Below, piece after piece: positions 17,339-25,519 of a DNA stretch of 64,000 nucleotides. The DNA is from Chryseobacterium sp. (GTDB lineage Bacteria; Bacteroidota; Bacteroidia; Flavobacteriales; Weeksellaceae), in assembly GCA_018260475.1 (NCBI GenBank), contig JAGLBA010000005.1:1-64000 (forward strand). Reading direction: 5' to 3'. A program made the position numbers and the translations under genes. Numbering within the stretch: position 1 is the first letter of the stretch; each line of letters opens with the position of its first letter. The notes beneath the pieces are model-generated. The model made no database searches and was not told the DNA's origin. It saw nothing but the letters and a program-made list of their open reading frames with translations.

Positions 17339-18262
17339 TTAATGAAGGTTTTTGATTAAACCTAACATTTCTTCAAAGGAATAGAAATTTTGTTGAAAAT
17401 CGGTGGCGGACACACTCCAAACGCTGTCTTTTAACTCAAACTGAAACTCGGATAAGTTTTTTTCTGAATTTTTCATTAAAAAGGAGCGCAATAATTCACC
17501 TTCTAAATCTGGTGATATGATGGTCGGAAGTGCAAATTTTTCTTTCCCAATCTTTGATTTTAGGTTGAGCACCTCATCGTGTTTTATTAAAATATCTTCG
17601 GCCATCCCCGAATGCAGTTCTTGATGATAAACGAACCAAATTTTATCTGAAAAATCTTTCGCTAACCGCCAATCGTGTGAGGAAAAGAGGATTAATTTGT
17701 TGTGCATTTTTGCTAAATCACGCAGCAGCGAGAGGATCATGTATTTATTGGATTCATCTAAATGCGTGGTGGGTTCGTCCAGAATAATCATGGGTGAATT
17801 CTGCGCGATCGCTCTACCAATAAAGGCTTTTTGAAGATTTCCATCGGAAAGTTTATCCAAAGTCAGATTTTTGTATTGGCTTAAATTCAAACTCTCGATA
17901 ATATTTTCAACTTTTTGTAAATCTTTTTTATTTAATTCAAAATAATAGGGGTAATGTATGTATTTACCCAAAGAAATAAGATCTGTCACCGTATAATTGT
18001 CCGGAATCTGCGACTTGGAAAATACCACGGCGATTTGTTTCGCAATGGCTTTTGCAGAAAGCGTTTTGATGTCTTTTTGATTTAAAAGAATTTCTCCTTC
18101 CAAAGACGAAATTTGGTTGAGAATCGATTTAATCAGAGTGGTTTTTCCTGTGCCATTATCCCCGATGAGAAGGCAAACGTCCCCTAAATCCAAACTGGTT
18201 TGCACTCCTTTTATTAAAGGTGTTTTATAGCCGATGTCTGTATATTTTAGTTGTAAAAACAT
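17339..18262 (-). CDS. ABC transporter ATP-binding protein, FecE/BtuD-like
   Basis: A 307-residue ATPase that would power an iron-siderophore, haem or cobalamin importer at the inner membrane. Walker A is GDNGTGKTT (residues 34-42), the Q-loop region is around VFSKSQIPD, the signature is LSDGNLQK (a variant of LSGGQ), Walker B is MIILDEPTTHLD and the switch His lies in FSSHDW. About 85 residues after the core form an extra C-terminal region of unknown role. It is the last of three genes with the FecCD permease (80 bp gap) and the TlpA lipoprotein. No substrate-binding lipoprotein gene is present in the cluster. Confidence 0.88.
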   Translation of the reverse strand: MFLQLKYTDIGYKTPLIKGVQTSLDLGDVCLLIGDNGTGKTTLIKSILNQISSLEGEILLNQKDIKTLSAKAIAKQIAVVFSKSQIPDNYTVTDLISLGKYIHYPYYFELNKKDLQKVENIIESLNLSQYKNLTLDKLSDGNLQKAFIGRAIAQNSPMIILDEPTTHLDESNKYMILSLLRDLAKMHNKLILFSSHDWRLAKDFSDKIWFVYHQELHSGMAEDILIKHDEVLNLKSKIGKEKFALPTIISPDLEGELLRSFLMKNSEKNLSEFQFELKDSVWSVSATDFQQNFYSFEEMLGLIKNLH

Positions 18263-18342
18263 TTATTTTATCGTGGATTTCACAGATTTTCACAAATCAT
18301 TAGTTTTATCGCCATTTTTAAGTTCACCCGTATTAATTGGTA

Positions 18343-19305
18343 TTATCTGCGAGATTTAACCATCATCATTAGAATTACCGGCACACCGAATAGGGAAGTG
18401 ATCACATTCAATGGCAACTGCGATATTTCCGAAATAATAGAAAAGGTTTCCATGATTAAAATTCCCATCAGCATATTCAAAATCCATTGTTGCCAGAGTT
18501 TTGCAGGATTGTACATGAACCTGCTAAAATGCGGAACGACTATCCCAATAAACAGAACAGGACCCATAAACGCCGTGACAGACGCTGACAGTAGCGAGGT
18601 AGCCACGATTATCAAATACTTTAATTCCATCAGATTCACTCCCAAACTTTGCGCATAGGACACCCCCAAGGCATTGCCAATCAATGGTTTAATGCTTTTG
18701 AAACTTAATAGTAAGCCTGCACCCACTATCAGTGCCAAAATCAACAATTGGTTGCCGGTCACCTGGTTATTTGCGCCAAAAGACCAGAGAATAAAGTTTT
18801 TAAGACTTTGATTTTCAGCGTAAAACTGCAAAAGTGAAACCACAGCTCCTGCCAGTGCCGACACAAGGAAACCGAAAATTATCAGATAAGATTTATCTCT
18901 AAAACGCGAGGAAAACAATAGGAGTACGACTAGCATCAGCGTGCTACCCGCAATGGCGGAAATACTTAGGAAGCCATTTTGCAAAAATTCCGGAAGTACT
19001 AGACTTTGCGAAAAAAAAATGAAGAACGCCACACAAAGACTCGCCACCGAAGTCACACCCAAAACTGAGGAATCTGCGAGAGGATTCTGAAAATATTCCT
19101 GCAAAAGAAACCCCGCCGTAGGAATCGCTAATCCTGCTAAAAGCATTGCCAACACTCGGTTTGTTCGCAGTTGCGCAATTTGGTGATTAGCAGTTTCAGA
19201 GAAAAAATCATTCAAGCTTAAACTTAAAAATCCTGTATTCAGGCTGATGACTATCGCGATAATTATGGCCGCCAATAGCACTGAACAAAGGATTTTAAAT
19301 TTCAT
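18343..19305 (-). CDS. FecCD-family ABC transporter permease
   Basis: A 320-residue inner-membrane permease with about nine to ten hydrophobic helices, starting FKILCSVLLAAIIIAIVISL. The family hallmarks LRTNRVLAMLLAGLAIPTAG (residues 46-65), FGFLVSALAGAVVSLL and FIGIVVPHFSRF near the C-terminus are present. It would carry ferric siderophore, haem or B12 with the ATPase downstream. It starts 16 bp after the TlpA stop, so the three genes form an operon. Confidence 0.92.
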   Translation of the reverse strand: MKFKILCSVLLAAIIIAIVISLNTGFLSLSLNDFFSETANHQIAQLRTNRVLAMLLAGLAIPTAGFLLQEYFQNPLADSSVLGVTSVASLCVAFFIFFSQSLVLPEFLQNGFLSISAIAGSTLMLVVLLLFSSRFRDKSYLIIFGFLVSALAGAVVSLLQFYAENQSLKNFILWSFGANNQVTGNQLLILALIVGAGLLLSFKSIKPLIGNALGVSYAQSLGVNLMELKYLIIVATSLLSASVTAFMGPVLFIGIVVPHFSRFMYNPAKLWQQWILNMLMGILIMETFSIISEISQLPLNVITSLFGVPVILMMMVKSRR

Positions 19306-19321
19306 AGTAAAAAAACAGTTA

Positions 19322-19891
19322 CTATCTTGAAGTCGCCAAGAAAGAATTCATTTGCGCATCCAGTGTTTCTCGGGTCATGGATCCCACAGTTTCCTTGCGC
19401 TGATCGCCTTTGGTAATCAATGTGAAGGGAATTGAACCGCCATCCCAAGTTTGAAAATTTTGGGTAAAATAGTCCGGTGCAAGTTGGGAAGCGTCTAAAA
19501 GAACGATATTTTGAGTTAGATTTTCCTCCTCGGCAAAATTTTTCACGGCATCCGGCCAATCGGCTTTATTGTCCAAACTTACGAAGGTGAATTTCACAGG
19601 CTGGCCTTTCAGTTCCTGCATTTTTTCTTTGAAATGCGGGATTTCCATCATGCAAGGGCCGCACCATGTCGCGAAGAAATTCGTAACATAGACTGTGTCG
19701 TTTTGCTTAGGCTTCACCAACTCCGATACTTTGGCAGCGGTCATTTCCTGCAAACTTGCAGCAGGGTTTTGCGTTGGTGAGGCCTTAGTTACCGCAGTGT
19801 TGTCGGCGGTAGCGGTAATAGTAGTCGCAGTTTCTTTTTTACACGCGGTTAGCGCTGAAAGCATTAAGACTGATAAAAAAAGTTTTTTCAT
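19322..19891 (-). CDS. TlpA-like thioredoxin-fold lipoprotein
   Basis: A 189-residue lipoprotein: the signal MKKLFLSVLMLSALTAC ends in a lipobox with Cys17. The thioredoxin fold follows, with the active site W76-C77-G78-P79-C80 in NFFATWCGPCMMEIPHF and the cis-proline loop near SIPFTLITK. It should be a periplasmic thiol reductant of the TlpA/ResA type. It heads the operon with the FecCD permease and ATPase. In that place a substrate-binding protein is usual, so a link between redox and metal or haem uptake is possible but unproven. It is divergent from the reductase gene, with about 70 bp between start codons. Confidence 0.88.
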   Translation of the reverse strand: MKKLFLSVLMLSALTACKKETATTITATADNTAVTKASPTQNPAASLQEMTAAKVSELVKPKQNDTVYVTNFFATWCGPCMMEIPHFKEKMQELKGQPVKFTFVSLDNKADWPDAVKNFAEEENLTQNIVLLDASQLAPDYFTQNFQTWDGGSIPFTLITKGDQRKETVGSMTRETLDAQMNSFLATSR

Positions 19892-19964
19892 TTTTTATTA
19901 TTTGCTTTTAATTGCGATGGATTCTGTTACAAAAATTATTTTCGTTATTTTTGAATCATTATTT

Positions 19965-21089
19965 ATGGATACACTTTCACCAAAAATTCGGCAGCTCAAT
20001 TTCCACGGGTTAAAAATAGAAAAAAAAGAGCGTCTTACCAAAACCGTTTTTATGATGGATTTGGTAATTCCACAAAATTTACAGGCTAAATTTACCTTTT
20101 TAGCAGGGCAATACATCACGGTGAAATACGCCTCAGGGGATGATATTTACTACCACGATTTCTCAATCGCAACGGCGCCGCACGAGGGTTTCATAAGATT
20201 TGCCGTGAAGATCAATTCGGAAAAAAGTTCTTCGAATTATCTTTTTAATAATTATAATGAAGGTGATATTTTAGAAATCAGCGAGCCGCATGGGAGGTTT
20301 ACCCTCGCATCCAAGCCGCACGAGTTCCGCACCATTGTGGGATTTGCAGCCGGCATCGGAATCACGCCGATTTTGAGCCATATCAAACACCTCTTGCACA
20401 GCGAGTCGCGCACCCGCATCTACCTTTTTTATGGAAACCGCTCACGGCAGGAAGTGGTCTTTAAAAGTGAAATTGAAATGCTGGTAAAACAACATCCTGG
20501 ACGCCTGCATGTGTACTATTTTTTCAGTCAGGATTCCGCTTCGTCAGGCTTGTTCCGAGGGCGCCTGGATGCACCAAAACTCGACCTTATCATTAACCAA
20601 ATCCTCCATACCGATGATACGGATGAAGAGGCTACGCTTTGGGATGCTGTGGACGAGGTTTTGATTTGTGGAAAAGGTGAGATGATAAAAGAACTTGCCA
20701 ATGCTTGTTTTCATCATGGGATTCCAAAGAAAAATATTCATTTTGAATTATTTGAATCTTTTAATGACGACATTTATCCTCAAGAAAAAGAGTTTCCATT
20801 AATTGAAAATATAAGCATTAATTTTAAATTAAATCAAAATAACTATACTACAACCTTACCTAATAACCGTTTTCGTGTGTTGCAGCAGTTGCTTGCGCAG
20901 AAATTTCCTGTGCCATACTCCTGTAAATCCGGAATATGTGGCATTTGCGAATGTAAAGTGGTAAAAGGACAGGTTGAACTCTTGGAAAATGAATATTTAA
21001 CCGAAAAAGAAGAACAAAACGGACAAATCCTAGCGTGTATGGCTGTGCCGATGAGTGATAATTTAGAACTGAACTTCGATCCCGATTGA
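19965..21089 (+). CDS. PaaE-like ferredoxin-NAD(P)H reductase with 2Fe-2S domain
   Basis: A flavin/iron-sulphur oxidoreductase of about 374 residues. I take the ATG at 19965 (MDTLSPKIRQLNFHGLKIEKK); the longer open frame back to 19695 lies on top of the tlpA coding region and is not protein-like. The FAD-binding domain (GQYITVKY, HDFSIATAP, RFAVKI) precedes the NAD(P)H domain (VGFAAGIGITPILSHI, YLFYGNRS, LICGKGEM). The C-terminal plant-type 2Fe-2S ferredoxin has PYSCKSGICGICECKV and a last Cys in ILACMAVP. Such proteins pass electrons to a di-iron oxygenase or desaturase; no oxygenase subunit is adjacent. The partner is unknown. It overlaps the next gene by 4 nt. Confidence 0.88.
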   Translation: MDTLSPKIRQLNFHGLKIEKKERLTKTVFMMDLVIPQNLQAKFTFLAGQYITVKYASGDDIYYHDFSIATAPHEGFIRFAVKINSEKSSSNYLFNNYNEGDILEISEPHGRFTLASKPHEFRTIVGFAAGIGITPILSHIKHLLHSESRTRIYLFYGNRSRQEVVFKSEIEMLVKQHPGRLHVYYFFSQDSASSGLFRGRLDAPKLDLIINQILHTDDTDEEATLWDAVDEVLICGKGEMIKELANACFHHGIPKKNIHFELFESFNDDIYPQEKEFPLIENISINFKLNQNNYTTTLPNNRFRVLQQLLAQKFPVPYSCKSGICGICECKVVKGQVELLENEYLTEKEEQNGQILACMAVPMSDNLELNFDPD

Positions 21090-21694
21090 AAAAAATAATA
21101 GACATATTTAAGTATTTTTTTGCAGCAGTCGAACTGTTCATCCTCATGATGATCTTGGCGAATGTATGGGTTTTTGCGCTTACCAATGGCCGTACATATA
21201 CTCGAATTTCCAAGATTCCACCGCGAGAGTGCGCCCTCGTCCTGGGGACTTCCCCGAAAATGCGTTCGGGTATTTCCAACCCTTATTTTACGGCGCGGAT
21301 GGATGCAGCGGCGCTCCTTTACCACCACGGAAAAGTAAAAAAAATCATCGTAAGCGGAGAGAAAAGTCAGGGTTATGATGAGCCTGCCGCAATGCGTAAT
21401 TATTTAATTTATGAGGAAGGCGTTCCGGCGGAAATCATCATTCAAGATCCGATGGGACTAAACACCCATGCCAGTATCAACCGATGCCGAGATGTCTACA
21501 AACAAACGAATATTATTATCGTGTCACAAGGTTACCACAACTTGCGCGCCCTGTTTTTTGCGAGAAATAATAAGATGAATGCACTGGGATTCGACGCACA
21601 GGATGTTTCCCGATACCAAAGTTACTATAGGAACCATTCGCGTGAATTTTTGGCGCGGGTATTGGCAGTGCTGTACTATATTTTGGGGATATAA
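21086..21694 (+). CDS. SanA/YdcF-type DUF218 membrane protein
   Basis: A 202-residue protein with one N-terminal membrane helix (IFKYFFAAVELFILMMILANV) and a DUF218 domain: ALVLGTS near residue 51, ISNPYFTARMDAAALLYHHGKVKKIIVSG, EGVPAEIIIQDPMGLNTHAS and IVSQGYHNLRALFFAR. SanA of enterobacteria affects envelope permeability to vancomycin; the biochemistry is not settled. It begins with TTG inside the stop of the reductase (TTGA overlap), so it is translationally coupled to it. Confidence 0.85.
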   Translation: MKKIIDIFKYFFAAVELFILMMILANVWVFALTNGRTYTRISKIPPRECALVLGTSPKMRSGISNPYFTARMDAAALLYHHGKVKKIIVSGEKSQGYDEPAAMRNYLIYEEGVPAEIIIQDPMGLNTHASINRCRDVYKQTNIIIVSQGYHNLRALFFARNNKMNALGFDAQDVSRYQSYYRNHSREFLARVLAVLYYILGI

Positions 21695-21721
21695 TCATGA
21701 TTTTTTCTTTAGGAATAAGTA

Positions 21722-21752
21722 TTTGTCTGCTCCTGCTAAAACATTATATTTG
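21722..21752 (+). promoter_or_regulatory. Promoter of udk, consensus Bacteroidota type
   Basis: TTTG at 21722-21725 and TATATTTG at 21745-21752, with exactly 19 nt between, match the TTTG-N19-TAnnTTTG consensus. The udk ATG follows 15 bp after the -7 box, so the leader is very short. It should drive udk, the divIC-like gene and mutA. Confidence 0.8.
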
Positions 21753-21767
21753 TAAAAAACAAACTGA

Positions 21768-22385
21768 ATGCTCGTCATAGGAATCGCCGGGGGAACCGGA
21801 TCCGGGAAAACCACCGTGGTTAATAAAATTCTGCAACAACTGAACGCCGAAAGGGTAAATGTACTGTCACAGGATAACTATTACCATGATAATCAGCATC
21901 TTTCTATGATAGAACGCGAGGCTCTGAACTACGACCATCCAAAATCTATTGATTTTGAACTGATGACGCAGCATGTACGCGCTCTGAAAAGCGGCCAGTC
22001 TGTAGAGCAGCCAGTTTATAGTTTCGTGATGCATTCCCGAACGGGCGACTTTATCACCGTGGAACCCCGAAATGTATTGATTGTAGAAGGGATTTTGGTT
22101 TTAACAAATAAGGAACTTTTTAAGGAATTTAGCTTAAAAGTCTTTGTTCATGCCGATTCCGATGAAAGATTGATTCGCCGAATTCGGCGGGACACCCAAG
22201 AGCGCGGTCGTGATTTAGATGAGGTCCTGTACCGCTACCAAACCACGCTAAAACCTATGCACCAGGAATTTATAGAGCCATCTAAAAATGAGGCAGACCT
22301 CATCGTACCGAATATGCGGCATAATAATGTGGCCATAGATTTCTTGACGACGGTCATTAATAATTCACTCAAAAAACAAATCTGA
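21768..22385 (+). CDS. udk: Uridine kinase
   Basis: A 205-residue P-loop kinase that phosphorylates uridine and cytidine with ATP or GTP in pyrimidine salvage. The P-loop GGTGSGKTT is at residues 8-16; the following LSQDNYYHD, NYDHPKSIDF, PVYSFVMHSRTG and RLIRRIRRDTQERGRD (lid) motifs are those of Udk. Full length. It is the first gene of a three-gene operon; its TGA overlaps the ATG of the next gene by one base (TGATG). Confidence 0.96.
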   Translation: MLVIGIAGGTGSGKTTVVNKILQQLNAERVNVLSQDNYYHDNQHLSMIEREALNYDHPKSIDFELMTQHVRALKSGQSVEQPVYSFVMHSRTGDFITVEPRNVLIVEGILVLTNKELFKEFSLKVFVHADSDERLIRRIRRDTQERGRDLDEVLYRYQTTLKPMHQEFIEPSKNEADLIVPNMRHNNVAIDFLTTVINNSLKKQI

Positions 22386-22735
22386 TGGAACAGGAAAAAC
22401 TCATCAAAGACATCCAACCGATGCACCCGGCGCTGCGCTTCATCAAAAAGTATGTGCTGAATAAATATGTGATAACCATTGCGCTGTTCTTGGTGTGGAT
22501 GGTATTTTTTGATAGCACTTCTTTTTTGGTTATCAATGAGTTAAACCAGGAAATTGATAAATATGAAGAGCAACTTCAATATTATAAAGAAGAGTATAAA
22601 AAGAACGATGATTTCTATAAAAAGCTCATGAATAATAAGTATGAAAAGGAGAAATATGCCCGCGAGAATTATTTTATGAAGAAACCAAACGAAGAAATCT
22701 TTATCCTCGTAGCCGATACGACAAAAGTGAAATAA
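22385..22735 (+). CDS. DivIC/FtsB-like septum formation initiator
   Basis: A 116-residue bitopic protein: cytoplasmic N-terminus (about 27 residues), one membrane helix (YVITIALFLVWMVFF, residues 29-43) and a periplasmic coiled coil (INELNQEIDKYEEQLQYYKEEYK). The C-terminal motif YEKEKYARENYFMKKPNEEIFIL is typical of FtsB/DivIC. It is a cell-division protein expected to work with FtsL and FtsQ at the septum. It starts inside the stop codon of udk and is followed 6 bp later by mutA. Confidence 0.9.
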   Translation: MEQEKLIKDIQPMHPALRFIKKYVLNKYVITIALFLVWMVFFDSTSFLVINELNQEIDKYEEQLQYYKEEYKKNDDFYKKLMNNKYEKEKYARENYFMKKPNEEIFILVADTTKVK

Positions 22736-22741
22736 AAAACA

Positions 22742-23929
22742 ATGACATTCCCGAATACAAGCCTGCAAGATTGGGAAAACCTCGTGCAGAAGCAACTGAA
22801 AACCGACGATCTTTATAACCTTCTCAACAAAGAAAATTTAGAGGGCATTACCGTAAAACCTTACTACGATTCTGTAGAAAAACCCCTCGCTGCCTTGCCG
22901 AAAGTGGAGGAGAGCACGCATTTAGTTTCGGAGTTTTCGTCGGAAATGGATGAGAATGTTTTTGCGGTTCTGGCACACGATCCTGTACATAGTTTGTCTG
23001 AGAAAACTATTTTTTACTCGGCGGAAAACATCTTAGATGATTTAATTTTTGAAGGGGATAATAACTATTTCTCTTTGATAGATGTTTTCAATGATTTGGG
23101 CGAACATTCCGAGACTTACCAGTACGGATTTTCCAAAGTGACAATGGATGTGATGATTGCAATGCCTTTCAAAAGGTCAGTATGTATAGATATTTCCCTC
23201 CACCAAAATGCAGGTGCATCCATCGTGCAGCAGTTGGGAATTGCTTTGGCGAAAACAAAGGAACTAACTGAGGTTTACGGTAAAGATATTTTAAATAAAA
23301 TTATTTTCAAAGTTGCAGTTGGTGGACAGTATTTCTTTGAAATCGCAAAAATAAGAGCTTTGAAAATTTTGTTCAATACCTATTCTAAAGAGTTGGGGCT
23401 AAACGAAATTCCGTACATTTTTGCAGAAACTTCTTTGAGAAATAAATCACTAAACGATGCGGAAAACAACCTCATCAGATCCACTTTGGAGATTTCTTCC
23501 GCAATGATAGGCGGTGCCGATGCCGTTTTTGCCAATGATTATAAAATGTGCGAACAATCGGAGTTGTCTGCTGAAATTTCATATAAGCAACAAATTGTTT
23601 TGGCGTATGAAAGCATTATCAATGTTTTTGAAGATGCCGGGAACGGGAGTTATTTTGTAGAAGACCTAACGCGACAATTTGCAGAAAAGGCTTGGCAATT
23701 CTTTTTGGAATGCGAGACCGAGGGCGGCTATTTTGAAATGCTAAATAAAGGGATTCTACAAAAAAAAATCTACGAGCAAGGCATCCGCGAACAAAAATGG
23801 GTGGAGGAAGGCCGCATCAAACTCATCGGTGTGAACCTTTACCCAAAACTCGAAGTCAGAAAATCAACTGAGGATATGTATTCACCAAACAAAATCCAAC
23901 CCGTACGATGGGCTGAAATGTTTGAATAG
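22742..23929 (+). CDS. mutA: Methylmalonyl-CoA mutase small subunit, without adjacent large subunit
   Basis: A 395-residue protein with the TIM-barrel part of the mutase small (beta) subunit: SLQDWENLVQKQLK at the start, VKPYYDS near residue 38, AMPFKRSVCIDISLHQNAGA around 143, and ETSLRNKSLNDAENNLIRST near 228. The C-terminal cobalamin-like domain of longer small subunits is absent, giving a short version. The small subunit is non-catalytic and stabilises the B12-dependent MutB, which interconverts succinyl-CoA and methylmalonyl-CoA. mutB is not next to it here; the next gene is fabI on the other strand. It is probably co-transcribed with udk and the divIC-like gene. Confidence 0.88.
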   Translation: MTFPNTSLQDWENLVQKQLKTDDLYNLLNKENLEGITVKPYYDSVEKPLAALPKVEESTHLVSEFSSEMDENVFAVLAHDPVHSLSEKTIFYSAENILDDLIFEGDNNYFSLIDVFNDLGEHSETYQYGFSKVTMDVMIAMPFKRSVCIDISLHQNAGASIVQQLGIALAKTKELTEVYGKDILNKIIFKVAVGGQYFFEIAKIRALKILFNTYSKELGLNEIPYIFAETSLRNKSLNDAENNLIRSTLEISSAMIGGADAVFANDYKMCEQSELSAEISYKQQIVLAYESIINVFEDAGNGSYFVEDLTRQFAEKAWQFFLECETEGGYFEMLNKGILQKKIYEQGIREQKWVEEGRIKLIGVNLYPKLEVRKSTEDMYSPNKIQPVRWAEMFE

Positions 23930-23933
23930 AAAA

Positions 23934-23955
23934 AATCCCGCCTCAGAGCGAGATT
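23934..23955. terminator. Hairpin between convergent mutA and fabI
   Basis: AATCCCGC and GCGAGATT (one mismatch) form a stem around CTCAGA in the 47-bp gap, with an A-run on the left and an AT-rich stretch on the right, so it could act in both directions. Confidence 0.6.
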
Positions 23956-23976
23956 CTTAATTTATAAATCATTAGA

Positions 23977-24786
23977 TTATTGATTTTCGTATCTATCTAC
24001 AACATCTTGTGAAACGCCCGTATTGCTGAAACCACCATCGTGGAAGAGGTTTTGCATGGTTACTTTTCGTGTTAAGTCAGAGAACATTGCTAAGCAGTAA
24101 TTTGCACAATCTTCCGCCGTAGCATTTCCAAGAGGCGACATGCTGTCTGCGAAATTAAAGAATCCGCTGATTCCCTTCACACCGGCGCCTGCCTTTGTCA
24201 TTACCGGCGACTGAGAAATTGTATTTACCCGGACTTTGCGCTCACCCCAATAATAACCGAAACTTCTAGCGATACTTTCGAGATAAGATTTGTTATCGGC
24301 CATATCTCCATAGTTTGGGAAAGTTCTTTGCGCAGCGATATAAGTTAAGGCAAGAATAGAACCCCATTCGTTCATAATATCTCTGTCCCATGCTGCTTTC
24401 ATTACTTTGTGAAAAGATACAGAAGAAACATCCCATCCCTTTTCAAGAAAATCATAATTCAGGTCGGTATATGGTTTTCCTTTTCTTATATTTACCGACA
24501 TCCCGATGGAGTGGAGGATAAAATCTATTTTGCCAAATTTTTCCACTGCCGCATCGAAAAGTTTATTTAAGTCTTCCATAGAAGTCGCGTCTGCAGGTAT
24601 AACATCCGATCCAGTTTTTTTTGCTAGCTCATCTATTTCTCCCATTCTCATGGCGATCGGCGCATTGGAGAGGATGAATTCCGCACCTTCCTCGTGGCAT
24701 TTTTCAGCAACTTTCCAAGCGATAGACTGGTCGTTTAGCGCTCCGAAAATGATTCCTTTTTTTCCTTTTAACAATCCGTATGACAT
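23977..24786 (-). CDS. fabI: Enoyl-[acyl-carrier-protein] reductase (FabI)
   Basis: A 269-residue NAD(P)H-dependent reductase for the last step of each fatty-acid synthesis cycle. I take the ATG at 24786 (MSYGLLKGKKGIIFGALND). The cofactor-binding start GIIFGALNDQSIAWKVAEKC and the SDR catalytic pair Tyr-x6-Lys in NYGDMADNKSYLES are visible, followed by RVNTISQSPVMTKAGAG. It has the typical FabI length. It is a single gene; TACTTTTG on its strand at 24808-24815 is a likely -7 box about 20 bp upstream of the start. Confidence 0.96.
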   Translation of the reverse strand: MSYGLLKGKKGIIFGALNDQSIAWKVAEKCHEEGAEFILSNAPIAMRMGEIDELAKKTGSDVIPADATSMEDLNKLFDAAVEKFGKIDFILHSIGMSVNIRKGKPYTDLNYDFLEKGWDVSSVSFHKVMKAAWDRDIMNEWGSILALTYIAAQRTFPNYGDMADNKSYLESIARSFGYYWGERKVRVNTISQSPVMTKAGAGVKGISGFFNFADSMSPLGNATAEDCANYCLAMFSDLTRKVTMQNLFHDGGFSNTGVSQDVVDRYENQ

Positions 24787-24807
24787 AGTTTTATTTTGAA
24801 TATTAAG

Positions 24808-24815
24808 CAAAAGTA
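24808..24815 (-). promoter_or_regulatory. Putative -7 box of fabI
   Basis: Minus-strand TACTTTTG fits TAnnTTTG. A CTTTG upstream is 24 nt away, longer than ideal, so the -33 element is uncertain. Confidence 0.45.
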
Positions 24816-24891
24816 AGAATTATATTGTTGTAAGCATAACAAAGAGAACTGAATTTCTTCAGCTCTCTCTATTTTAATATAAAAACGAAAA

Positions 24892-25191
24892 TTAGTTAGT
24901 CGCTTTTCTAACTTCTGCTTTTGCGTCTTCAGCAGCGTCTTTTGCTTTTTCCCATGCATCAGAAACCGCATCTTTAGTATCTTCCCAAGCATCAGCTACA
25001 TTAGCTTTTGCTCTTTCTAGCCAGCTTTCTGCAGTAGGCTCCATGTTATTTTCTTTTTGCTCACGGATGTAGTCAGTAGCACGATCTTTGTACTCTTCAA
25101 CTTTCCATTTAGCTTCAGTTGCAGCATTTTGCAATGCATCACCAGTTTTTTCTACTGCGTTTTCAGCTTTGTTTAAATCTTGATTGTCCAT
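24892..25191 (-). CDS. Small charged coiled-coil/LEA-like protein
   Basis: A 99-residue acidic and basic helical protein starting MDNQDLNKAENAVEKTGDAL at 25191. It is rich in Ala, Lys and Glu with repeated heptad-like WxxAKANVADAWEDTKDAVSD and AWEKAKDAAEDAKAEVRKAT. No enzyme motif or membrane segment is present. Composition resembles LEA-like or YtxH/CsbD-type stress proteins, but no family can be assigned with certainty. Minus-strand TAGATTTG at 25240-25247 is a probable -7 box. Single gene. Confidence 0.72.
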   Translation of the reverse strand: MDNQDLNKAENAVEKTGDALQNAATEAKWKVEEYKDRATDYIREQKENNMEPTAESWLERAKANVADAWEDTKDAVSDAWEKAKDAAEDAKAEVRKATN

Positions 25192-25519
25192 AATAATTTG
25201 TTTTTTTAAGGTTATAGAAATTTTTTGCCTATTTCTATGCAAATCTATTCAATATTTGTTCCTAAATCTTCAATGATGTTGTTAAATCTATGTTAAAATT
25301 TTAATCTAACTGGATATCAATGTTTAAGAATTATGTTGTCTAATCTAAATGTTAAAGAATATAAAATTCTCTTGCCCATGTTGAGAGAAAGACAAACTCT
25401 ACCGCTGCTATCAGTAGTTTATGCTTATATAGAAGCCAGGGGAATGGTAAATGGTCATTTAGAAATTTGTCGGCGACAACATTACATTTATTATCTTTAA
25501 GGCGAAAAGCGCTAGCCTT
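25192..25519. other. Divergent intergenic region upstream of the caspase gene
   Basis: About 330 bp between the coiled-coil gene and the caspase gene. It carries a -7 box for the former (25240-25247, minus). For the latter there is a candidate TTTG at 25466-25469 with TATCTTTA at 25492-25499. TAAGGC (25498-25503) and GCCTTA (25515-25520) form an inverted repeat that reaches the A of the start codon. No gene is visible. Confidence 0.5.

Noticed and set aside
19695..19964. N-terminal extension of the reductase frame (90 codons)
   Set aside because: It lies antisense on the well-supported tlpA gene, and similarity to the reductase family begins only at the ATG at 19965.
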